Shown here: piece by piece, positions 1 through 4,836 of the stretch
Layout: the number at the start of each line of letters is the position of its first letter
How positions within the stretch are numbered: position 1 is the stretch's first letter
Assembly: GCA_900555295.1 (NCBI GenBank)
Contig: USKN01000129.1
Coordinates: 1-5,388 of the forward strand
Reading direction: 5' to 3'
DNA from: an uncultured Eubacteriales bacterium
GTDB taxonomy: Bacteria > Bacillota > Clostridia > UMGS1810
DNA: 5,388 bases
Notes under the pieces: model-generated
The model's database searches: none
Told to the model about the DNA's origin: nothing
What the model saw: the letters and a program-made list of their open reading frames with translations, nothing else
Made by a program: the position numbers and the translations under genes

Positions 1-19
1 GCACTATTTTTCTAAAGCC

Positions 20-67
20 CCTAAAAGAGGGTGTAGCAAAACGCTTTCGTTTTGCTACACCCTCTTT
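20..67 (-). terminator. Long perfect stem-loop after rpsR, probable operon terminator
   Basis: Positions 24-43 and 48-67 are exact reverse complements, giving a 20-bp stem closed by a 4-nt loop (44-47). On the minus strand the stem starts 14 nt after the rpsR stop codon, where an operon terminator would sit. The stem begins with A-rich sequence, so its 3' arm ends in a short U run (UUUU, three of them paired). There is no long unpaired U tract beyond it, so this is not a textbook intrinsic terminator. It could also be a dispersed repeat or a bidirectional terminator serving a gene left of the window. The hairpin is certain; the function is inferred. Confidence 0.75.
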
Positions 68-81
68 AAAATTTACACTAA

Positions 82-318
82 TTATTCGGTTGTATAAGGA
101 AGCAAAGCGATATGTCTTGCTCTCTTAATAGCAGTTGTGAGCTGTCTTTGATGTTTAGCGCAATTTCCACTTATTCTTCTGGGAAGAATTTTGCCTCTTT
201 CGGAAATATATCTTTTAAGTTTAGCTATGTCCTTATAATCTATTTCCTGAACCTTGTCCGCACAAAATGCGCAAACTTTTCTTTTAGGTTTTCTGCGAAA
301 CTGTTTTTCATCAGCCAT
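82..318 (-). CDS. rpsR: 30S ribosomal protein S18 (zinc-binding C+ form)
   Basis: Small basic protein of 78 aa, the usual size for bacterial S18. It binds the central domain of 16S rRNA in the 30S subunit as a partner of S6, whose gene opens the same operon. The conserved core is visible: KVCAFC near residues 14-19, the DYKD/LKRYISERGKILPRR stretch at 27-48, and GNCAKHQRQL at 51-60 followed by the basic AIKRARH. Cys16, Cys19, Cys53 and His56 form a CxxC...CxxH set, as expected of the zinc-binding C+ type of S18 rather than the cysteine-free C- type. The start is set by a full AGGAGGT at 327-333, 8 nt upstream. It is the last gene of the operon, 27 bp after ssb, and is followed by the stem-loop at 24-67. 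No defects are seen. Confidence 0.97.
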   Translation of the reverse strand: MADEKQFRRKPKRKVCAFCADKVQEIDYKDIAKLKRYISERGKILPRRISGNCAKHQRQLTTAIKRARHIALLPYTTE

Positions 319-345
319 TGTTTTTTACCTCCTATTATTATTTAA

Positions 346-783
346 TCAGAAAGGCAGATCGTCGTCAATATCCGTATCGGGTATTGGAGTAAATCCCGGA
401 GTGGGGTTATTTGCCGGCTCTTGCGACGGAATATTGTTTGAGTAAGATGTGTCACTGTTTGATGCACCCTTGCTTTCAACAAAATGTACTTCGTCAACCG
501 ATACCTCGGTTACATACACCCTTTGACCGTCTTTATTCTCATAATTTCTTGTTTGAATGCTGCCAACAATACCAACCATACGTCCCTTTGAGAAATATTT
601 ACCCAAAAGTTCCGCGCTTTGTCTCCAGGCAACGCAATTAATAAAGTCTGCCTCATACTCGCCCTGTGCATTTCTAAAACGTCTGTTTACAGCAATTGTA
701 AAACTGCACACGCTTACACCGTTAGGTGTGGTTTTGAGCTCGGGATCCCTTGTAAGGCGTCCCACCAAAATTACTTTGTTCAT
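346..783 (-). CDS. ssb: Single-stranded DNA-binding protein SSB
   Basis: Protein of 145 aa, within the usual bacterial SSB range. The N-terminal OB fold covers about residues 1-105, opening with MNKVILVGRLTRDPELK and containing the core FINCVAWRQSAELLGKYFSKG at 48-68. Trp53 and Phe48 are in the expected DNA-stacking positions. Residues 106-137 form a low-complexity linker rich in Ser, Asn and Pro. The protein ends in DIDDDLPF, the acidic tip through which SSB recruits replication and repair proteins. It coats single-stranded DNA in the cytoplasm as a homotetramer. It lies between rpsF and rpsR, 21 bp after the rpsF stop. Its ribosome binding site is modest (GGGTGAT at 790-796, 6 nt from the ATG), matching the 3' part of the Shine-Dalgarno consensus. 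The short spacing suggests cotranscription and possibly coupled translation. Confidence 0.97.
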   Translation of the reverse strand: MNKVILVGRLTRDPELKTTPNGVSVCSFTIAVNRRFRNAQGEYEADFINCVAWRQSAELLGKYFSKGRMVGIVGSIQTRNYENKDGQRVYVTEVSVDEVHFVESKGASNSDTSYSNNIPSQEPANNPTPGFTPIPDTDIDDDLPF

Positions 784-804
784 AAGTTAATCACCCGGTC
801 CCTA

Positions 805-1095
805 TTACTTTTTAATTACAATAGTTCTTAACAAACCGTCGGTTATGTTGTAAATTCTGTCAAGCTCTGCAATGAAAGAGGGTTCGCAAGAGAAGTTTAC
901 CAATACATAGTAACCCTCTGTTTTAAAATCAATTTCATAAGCAAGCTTTCTTTTACCCCAAACGTCAACCGATTCAATGGTGCCGTTAGCTTCGATAAGA
1001 GCTTTAAACTTTTCAACAATTGCGTTTGTATCCTCCTCGGATAATGATGCGTCAACAACGAAGATAGTTTCGTACTTGTTAATAATTTTTTCCAT
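805..1095 (-). CDS. rpsF: 30S ribosomal protein S6
   Basis: Protein of 96 aa, typical for S6. It opens with MEKIINKYETIFVVDASLSEED and carries the family signatures VDVWGKRKLAYEIDFKTEGYYVLVNF (43-68) and the C-terminal LDRIYNITDGLLRTIVIKK. S6 pairs with S18 on the platform of the 30S subunit. The open frame runs further upstream to 1173, but the start at 1093-1095 is preferred. It has a strong GGGAGGTGA (1103-1111) 7 nt upstream, it matches the family N-terminus, and the extra 26 codons would cover that ribosome binding site and most of the leader. It is the first gene of rpsF-ssb-rpsR, driven by the promoter at 1182-1210. S6:S18 complexes are known to repress rpsF through the leader in several bacteria, so the leader is the place to look for autoregulation. 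Confidence 0.97.
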   Translation of the reverse strand: MEKIINKYETIFVVDASLSEEDTNAIVEKFKALIEANGTIESVDVWGKRKLAYEIDFKTEGYYVLVNFSCEPSFIAELDRIYNITDGLLRTIVIKK

Positions 1096-1102
1096 TATAA
1101 TG

Positions 1103-1111
1103 TCACCTCCC
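1103..1111 (-). promoter_or_regulatory. rpsF ribosome binding site, fixes the start
   Basis: The minus strand reads GGGAGGTGA here, 7 nt before the ATG at 1093-1095. It almost fully matches the 3' end of 16S rRNA, and it rules out the longer upstream reading that begins at 1173. Confidence 0.9.
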
Positions 1112-1151
1112 TTTTGGACTAAAGGCCTTGGAAAATTTATTTTTCCAAAGC
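1110..1151 (-). promoter_or_regulatory. Candidate structured leader of rpsF mRNA
   Basis: Two inverted repeats lie in the untranslated leader. The first pairs 1128-1135 with 1141-1148 (8 bp, 5-nt loop, mostly A-U with two G-C) and can be extended past one mismatch. The second pairs 1110-1114 with 1121-1125 (5 bp, 6-nt loop). Its 3' arm in the mRNA takes in the first two bases of the Shine-Dalgarno, so folding could limit ribosome access. rpsF leaders in many bacteria carry an S6:S18-binding RNA with a conserved CCG. I find no CCG in the mRNA sense between 1096 and 1180, so this is either a divergent version or unrelated weak pairing in AT-rich sequence. Confidence 0.35.
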
Positions 1152-1160
1152 AAGGAAAAA

Positions 1161-1174
1161 TATGCATATGCATA
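1161..1174. repeat. Perfect 14-bp palindrome at the predicted rpsF transcription start
   Basis: TATGCATATGCATA is its own reverse complement. It spans roughly +1 to +14 of the predicted rpsF transcript. The palindrome is plain in the sequence; an operator role is speculative because short alternating AT-rich palindromes arise by chance. Confidence 0.4.
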
Positions 1175-1181
1175 CTATTAA

Positions 1182-1210
1182 ATTATAATTCAATACTTAT
1201 AATTTGTCAA
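1182..1210 (-). promoter_or_regulatory. Consensus sigma-A promoter of the rpsF operon
   Basis: The minus strand reads TTGACA (1205-1210), a 17-nt spacer (1188-1204), then TATAAT (1182-1187). Both hexamers and the spacing are exact consensus. The predicted start of transcription is near 1175, giving a leader of about 80 nt. AT-rich sequence with an A run lies upstream of the -35 and could act as an UP element. Such strength fits a ribosomal protein and SSB operon. Confidence 0.9.
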
Positions 1211-1316
1211 GCATTTTTTAAAATAATCCGCAAAAATTTGCAAAAATTCTCAAAAAAGCCACATTGCAATATAAAATATACTATTATATCTTTATGTTAA
1301 ATTACATTTAAAAACT
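1211..1316. other. AT-rich spacer between the galactosidase gene and the rpsF promoter
   Basis: This 106-bp stretch has no plausible gene. It holds a tandem GCAAAAATT (1230-1238 and 1240-1248) whose first copy also forms the small inverted repeat GCAAA-AA-TTTGC (1230-1241). I see no GC-rich hairpin with a T tract that would terminate the galactosidase transcript coming from the right, so read-through into rpsF is possible. Confidence 0.5.
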
Positions 1317-3227
1317 TTACCCCAAAAGCGCCGTTACCGTGTCTTTATCGGGTTTTGGTACCGTATCGAGTGACGGCATTGAGTCAAAGCAAACCGATAC
1401 ACTATCGTTGGGACTGTGAATTTCAAAAATTGTAACGGTGTTGTGCTCTCCCAAAAGCTCGCCCGGAACATAAAGCGATTCTTGCGGTCCTCTGTTCCAA
1501 TATCTTCCTATATTAAAGCCGTTAATCACTACAAAGCCGCGTCCCCAGCCGTGCATATTTATAAATGTATCTATGCCTTTTTGAGCGTCAAATTCGCCTG
1601 AATAAAAGGCGGGGCGTCCCGTTTGTGCCTGTTTTGTATAATCTATATGCGATAAATCTTCCATCGGCAAAGATGTGTTCATCCAACCTGTTTTCATTGT
1701 GTAGTTCCAGGGATATACCGTTCCGTCATCATTTAACACTTCTATTTTAACATACTCGCAAATACCCTTTTTATCAAAATACATTGCATTGCCGTAATTT
1801 ACACGTCCCATATTTTCTACAAGAATATCAATATGCAGTCCGCTTTCGGGTACGGTAAATTCTATAGGTTCATCACAGCGGTCACGCATATAAGTGCCTG
1901 CATATTTACCGTTTGCGTATACGGTTGCACGGTCGTGAAGTCCCTTAATATTTATAAATCTTTTTGCGTTGTCGGTGTATTTTATATCCGTTGAGTAAAG
2001 AATAAATCCCGATTTTTGCCCTAAATCTTCCATAGTAAGCGGCACACCCGATTTTTTTGAAACGGCTGCGACGTTGTTGACGTTTTCAAGAAGGTCCGCC
2101 GATTTTGTAAGCTTTATTTTGCCAATGCTTTGCACAGGTGGTATATAATCTATATCGTCTGTACACGTTGCGTCACTGCCCGTAAATTCAAAGCCGTTGT
2201 TTATAAGATACTCTTTTAATATTTTTTTGCACACAAAATATTTTTCGGTAGGAGTGCCGTGTTCGTTTACGGGTGCGTCATAATCGTAGCTTGTAAGATA
2301 CGGTATATATTTATTGGGTGCGTTTGCAACATCTGCCTCAAACCGTCCCACAAGCGCACCGTTATTAAAACCGAAATTTGTACCGCCGCAAAACATATAA
2401 AAATTTATAAACGCGCCCATATCAAGCGATTTTTTGTATCTTTTTGCAACATCATCGGCACTTATGCGCTGAAAATATCCCTCCCACTGCTGAAGTGCGC
2501 CTACCCAAAATTCGGCATTATAAAGCGGTTTGTCGGGCTGATATTCGTTGTGGCTGTTTATCATATTTTGATGAATTTCACGCGCGTCAAACGCTGTCCA
2601 ATATTCGGGACGGCTTCCGTTTTTAAGTTTAAACGGTTCCCAGCCGTTTGCGGTGTAAAGAGGTACGTCAACGCCGAGATCTTTAAGCATATCGCCCATC
2701 ATTTTAATGTATTCGGCGTCATCGCTGTAACTTCCGTATTCGTTTTCAACGGCAACCGCAATAATAGGCCCGCCGTTGGTTGAAAGATACGGAATAAATT
2801 CTTTTGCAAGGCGCGTATAGTAATGTTTTATACATTCAATAAACTGTGGCTCGCTTGTTCGTATGCCTATGCCTTTTTTGTTTAAAAGCCATGCGGGCAA
2901 CCCGCCGAAATCCCATTCGGTGCACATATAAGGCGACGGGCGAAACATTACTTTTAAGCCGACATTATCGCACTCTTTTAAAAATTGTGCCAAATCGAGG
3001 TTGCCCGTAAAATCAAATTCGCCTTCGTTGGGTTCGTGCAAATTCCACGGAACATATGTTTGCACCGCCGTAAGTCCAAAGTCTTTCATAAGTTTAAGAC
3101 GGCGTTTCCAACCGCCTTTAAAAAATCTGAAATAGTGCATTTCGCCCGACGCAAGATAAAACGGTTTGCCGCCGAGTGTAAGTGTTTTTTCGCCTATTTC
3201 GAGTATATATCCGTTACTTTTGTTCAT
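1317..3227 (-). CDS. Glycoside hydrolase family 35 beta-galactosidase, cytoplasmic
   Basis: Protein of 636 aa, in the size range of bacterial and animal GH35 enzymes. They release terminal beta-linked galactose by a retaining mechanism. The N-terminal TIM barrel (about 1-325) shows the family signatures LASGEMHYFR, QTYVPWNLHEP, MFRPSPYMCTEWDFGGLPAWLL and PIIAVAVENEYGSY. Glu163 (second Glu of ENEYG) is the expected acid/base and Glu239 (in YNAEFWVG) the nucleophile, so the active site looks intact. Downstream beta-rich domains follow; HGWGRGFVVINGFNIGRYWNRGPQ (about 559-582) is typical of the C-terminal galactose-binding-like jelly roll. No signal peptide or transmembrane segment is seen, so it should act inside the cell on imported oligosaccharides. 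Substrate linkage cannot be read from sequence; lactose and Gal-beta-1,3-HexNAc are both possible. The start at 3225-3227 has GGAGG 6 nt upstream, whereas an in-frame ATG at 3266 would lengthen it by 13 basic residues inside the previous gene. It overlaps the acetyltransferase stop as ATGA. Confidence 0.93.
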   Translation of the reverse strand: MNKSNGYILEIGEKTLTLGGKPFYLASGEMHYFRFFKGGWKRRLKLMKDFGLTAVQTYVPWNLHEPNEGEFDFTGNLDLAQFLKECDNVGLKVMFRPSPYMCTEWDFGGLPAWLLNKKGIGIRTSEPQFIECIKHYYTRLAKEFIPYLSTNGGPIIAVAVENEYGSYSDDAEYIKMMGDMLKDLGVDVPLYTANGWEPFKLKNGSRPEYWTAFDAREIHQNMINSHNEYQPDKPLYNAEFWVGALQQWEGYFQRISADDVAKRYKKSLDMGAFINFYMFCGGTNFGFNNGALVGRFEADVANAPNKYIPYLTSYDYDAPVNEHGTPTEKYFVCKKILKEYLINNGFEFTGSDATCTDDIDYIPPVQSIGKIKLTKSADLLENVNNVAAVSKKSGVPLTMEDLGQKSGFILYSTDIKYTDNAKRFINIKGLHDRATVYANGKYAGTYMRDRCDEPIEFTVPESGLHIDILVENMGRVNYGNAMYFDKKGICEYVKIEVLNDDGTVYPWNYTMKTGWMNTSLPMEDLSHIDYTKQAQTGRPAFYSGEFDAQKGIDTFINMHGWGRGFVVINGFNIGRYWNRGPQESLYVPGELLGEHNTVTIFEIHSPNDSVSVCFDSMPSLDTVPKPDKDTVTALLG

Positions 3228-3751
3228 TTTTTGCCTCCGTTTATTATATTCATAACGTTTTCCCATCGTTCGGTGTGGCTTTCGTGAGTATAAAGAGGTT
3301 CAAAACCAAGCCTTAAGTACATTTTAATTGCGGGTATTCTTTCATCATCGGTAGATAATACCGCCGATTTAAATCCGCGCGCTGCAAGTGCGTGAAGTGC
3401 CGCAAGGCATACAAGGTGACCTGCGCCTACGCCGCGTGCCTCGGGCGATACGGCTATCATTCTAAACCAGCCCTCGTTTGGAAAGTCCTCTTTTTCAACT
3501 GCCGTTGCGGTTGCAATGTATTTACCGTCCTTTTTTAAGTAAAGCACACGTTCGGGTTTATAATCTCCGCCGCCTTTTATTACTTTGTCAAAAGAATAAA
3601 AACTGCCGAACGCTTTTTGTATAAGTTCTTCCCATTTATCCTCTTCGCCCTCTGTGTGATTGTGCAGTGATACGCCGTGCGGAAGTGCAAGCGGCTCCAA
3701 GTGTGTAATATCATTAATTCTCATAAATAATTGCGGTAATTGTTCGCTCAT
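3224..3751 (-). CDS. GNAT-family N-acetyltransferase
   Basis: Protein of 175 aa with a C-terminal GNAT fold. The acetyl-CoA-binding core is clear: GWFRMIAVSPEARGVGAGHLVCLAALHAL (about 94-121), with RGVGAG (106-111) as the R-x-x-G-x-G pyrophosphate loop after strand beta-4. It is followed by AVLSTDDERIPAIKMYLRLGFEP (about 130-152), the usual end of the domain. The first 75 or so residues are less conserved and probably form the substrate side. The acceptor is unknown; GNATs modify amines on small molecules, proteins or sugars. The start at 3749-3751 is chosen because GAGG lies 9 nt upstream (3761-3764). ATGs at 3766 and 3724 extend or shorten the same frame but lack a convincing ribosome binding site. 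The gene leads an operon and its TGA overlaps the galactosidase ATG, which suggests, without proving, a related role in sugar use. It is unrelated in fold to the LacA-type galactoside acetyltransferase of the classical lac operon. Confidence 0.88.
   Translation of the reverse strand: MSEQLPQLFMRINDITHLEPLALPHGVSLHNHTEGEEDKWEELIQKAFGSFYSFDKVIKGGGDYKPERVLYLKKDGKYIATATAVEKEDFPNEGWFRMIAVSPEARGVGAGHLVCLAALHALAARGFKSAVLSTDDERIPAIKMYLRLGFEPLYTHESHTERWENVMNIINGGKK
3234..3238 (-). promoter_or_regulatory. Ribosome binding site deciding the galactosidase start
   Basis: GGAGG on the minus strand, 6 nt before the ATG at 3225-3227. It lies inside the last codons of the upstream acetyltransferase gene. It supports this start over the in-frame ATG at 3264-3266, and with the ATGA overlap it points to coupled translation. 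Confidence 0.85.
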
Positions 3752-3760
3752 ATATGTATA

Positions 3761-3764
3761 CCTC
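3761..3764 (-). promoter_or_regulatory. Ribosome binding site deciding the acetyltransferase start
   Basis: The minus strand reads TGAGGT around here, with GAGG 9 nt before the ATG at 3749-3751. The in-frame ATG at 3764-3766 overlaps this site and has only A-rich sequence upstream, so the downstream start is preferred. Confidence 0.65.
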
Positions 3765-3778
3765 ATTTCTGTTTTATT

Positions 3779-3790
3779 TCATTATAATGA
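3779..3790. repeat. 12-bp AT-rich palindrome in the acetyltransferase leader
   Basis: TCATTATAATGA is a perfect palindrome between the predicted transcription start (about 3807) and the start codon. It is low in information content and may be chance. Confidence 0.3.
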
Positions 3791-3813
3791 TATAATATAA
3801 AAAGAGAATTTGC

Positions 3814-3842
3814 ATTATATAATTGTTGCCGATTTTTGTAAA
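3814..3842 (-). promoter_or_regulatory. Sigma-A promoter of the acetyltransferase-galactosidase operon
   Basis: The minus strand reads TTTACA (3837-3842), a 17-nt spacer, then TATAAT (3814-3819). One base of the -35 departs from consensus; the -10 and spacing are ideal. Transcription would start near 3807, giving a leader of about 55 nt. A TGTTGC direct repeat flanks the -35, which suggests control by a DNA-binding regulator. Confidence 0.75.
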
Positions 3843-3853
3843 AATGTTGCGAA
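3824..3853. promoter_or_regulatory. TGTTGC direct repeat with 21-bp period, candidate operator
   Basis: TGTTGC followed by CGA starts at 3824, and TGTTGC followed by GAA starts at 3845. The 21-bp offset is two helical turns, placing both copies on the same face of the DNA. One copy lies in the spacer between -35 and -10 of the minus-strand promoter, the other just upstream of its -35. AraC-family regulators often bind direct repeats with this period; no regulator gene is in the window, so the assignment is only suggestive. Confidence 0.4.
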
Positions 3854-3867
3854 TAGTTAAAACTGTA

Positions 3868-3896
3868 TTGTAATCATTTAAAATAAATGGTATAGT
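3868..3896 (+). promoter_or_regulatory. Extended -10 promoter of the transporter gene
   Basis: The plus strand reads TTGTAA (3868-3873), a 17-nt spacer, then TATAGT (3891-3896). A TG at 3888-3889 gives an extended -10 (TGGTATAGT). Transcription would start near 3903, about 27 nt before the ATG. The spacer contains a perfect 6-3-6 inverted repeat, CATTTA-AAA-TAAATG (3875-3889), a possible repressor site or chance in AT-rich DNA. Confidence 0.7.
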
Positions 3897-3929
3897 ACAA
3901 AAAACAAAAAATGAAAAGGAAGATAAAAA

Positions 3930-4832
3930 ATGAAATACGTACTTATGGCAATTTCAATTTGCTTTTCGGTTATAAGCAGTTGTCTTATACGCACATTTTC
4001 TAACGGCAAACAGGTAAAAGGCACGGGTGATTTGTTTATTTTTAATGCGCTTATAAGCGTGGTGTGGACGTGTATTTTGGGAGTATGTTACATAGCGTCG
4101 GGCGCACCGAAAATAAGCGGTTTAACATACATATTCGGTGCGGTTTACGGCATTATTTTATGGTCGTTTTTAATTACCAAAACGCTGTCGCTCAGTGAGG
4201 GCCCCGTATCGCTTACAACGCTTATAGGCAGCTGTGCGTTTATTATAGCGTCGTGGTTTGGTGTAATTTACGCAAACGAGGAAGTAAACGGGGTACAGCT
4301 GTTTGGTATGGTAATTTTAATTTTTTCGCTTGCATTGTGCATAAACCCCAAAAAAAGCGGTGAAAAACTTACGGCAAAATGGTTTTTATATGCGTTTTTG
4401 TTCTTTTTGGCAGGCGGATTTGTGGGCATACTTTACAAGTGTTTCGGGTTGTCACGCGTAAAGGGTGAAGTAAATGCATTAATGCTTGTTGCGTCTGTTG
4501 TATCGGCCGTTTTGTTTTTTGCGGCAGGGTGCAAAATAAGTACCGTAAGTGTTGCAAAAAAAGCCGCAGTAAGGCGCGATATGCTCTTGTTTTCGCTCCT
4601 TTGCGGCATAGCAAGCTGTGTGTATCAGCGGCTTAATTTATCGCTTTCGGCAATAATACCGTCTGTGATATTTTTTCCTGTATGTAACGGTTCTATGGTT
4701 ATTTTATCCACAGTACTCGGCAGAGTAATATTTAAAGAGGCGCTTAAACCCGTACAAATTGCAGGTATATTTACGGGACTGTTTTCTATTATATTAATAG
4801 GCTGCAGCAGTTTGTTTTTAAAATTGTTTTAA
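3930..4832 (+). CDS. EamA/DMT-superfamily membrane transporter, substrate unknown
   Basis: Highly hydrophobic protein of 300 aa with about ten predicted membrane helices, near residues 2-22, 34-57, 63-85, 92-113, 120-138, 149-169, 181-200, 217-233, 239-262 and 273-297. This matches the two five-helix repeats and roughly 300-aa length of EamA-type drug/metabolite transporters. The end of each half shows the usual pattern of a helix, a short loop with Glu (NEEVNGVQ at 116-123; FKEALKPVQ at 268-276) and a final glycine-containing helix, which supports the internal duplication. A charged loop (KKSGEKLTAK, 141-150) separates the halves. Family members export or import amino acids, sugars, nucleobase-like metabolites or drugs; nothing here fixes the substrate. 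The start is supported by AAGGAAG at 3916-3922, 7 nt upstream. It is transcribed divergently from the acetyltransferase-galactosidase operon and converges on the next gene with 4 bp between stops. Confidence 0.85.
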   Translation: MKYVLMAISICFSVISSCLIRTFSNGKQVKGTGDLFIFNALISVVWTCILGVCYIASGAPKISGLTYIFGAVYGIILWSFLITKTLSLSEGPVSLTTLIGSCAFIIASWFGVIYANEEVNGVQLFGMVILIFSLALCINPKKSGEKLTAKWFLYAFLFFLAGGFVGILYKCFGLSRVKGEVNALMLVASVVSAVLFFAAGCKISTVSVAKKAAVRRDMLLFSLLCGIASCVYQRLNLSLSAIIPSVIFFPVCNGSMVILSTVLGRVIFKEALKPVQIAGIFTGLFSIILIGCSSLFLKLF

Positions 4833-4836
4833 AATG

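Noticed and set aside
1230..1248. Tandem GCAAAAATT considered as a CRISPR-like or iteron array
   Set aside because: Only two short copies, AT-rich, no spacers, no replication or cas gene nearby.
1228..1290. TATAAT-like and hairpin-like AT sequences downstream of the galactosidase gene, considered as a second rpsF promoter or a terminator
   Set aside because: The -10-like match lacks a -35 at suitable spacing, and the pairings are short A-T stems without a following T tract.
977..1300. 107-codon plus-strand open frame covering the rpsF start and promoter
   Set aside because: It lies antisense to rpsF and its promoter, with low-complexity, Lys/Ile-rich translation typical of AT-rich intergenic DNA.
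2259..2783. 174-codon open frame on the plus strand inside the galactosidase gene
   Set aside because: It is wholly antisense to conserved GH35 coding sequence, including catalytic motifs, and its translation has no recognisable domain or ribosome binding site; a shadow frame.
3911..4000. Short upstream ATG frame (29 codons) overlapping the transporter start out of frame
   Set aside because: It has no ribosome binding site, and the transporter's own AAGGAAG lies within it at proper spacing to the real start.
4369..4614. 81-codon minus-strand open frame inside the transporter gene
   Set aside because: Antisense to a membrane protein gene with clear helices; no family resemblance.
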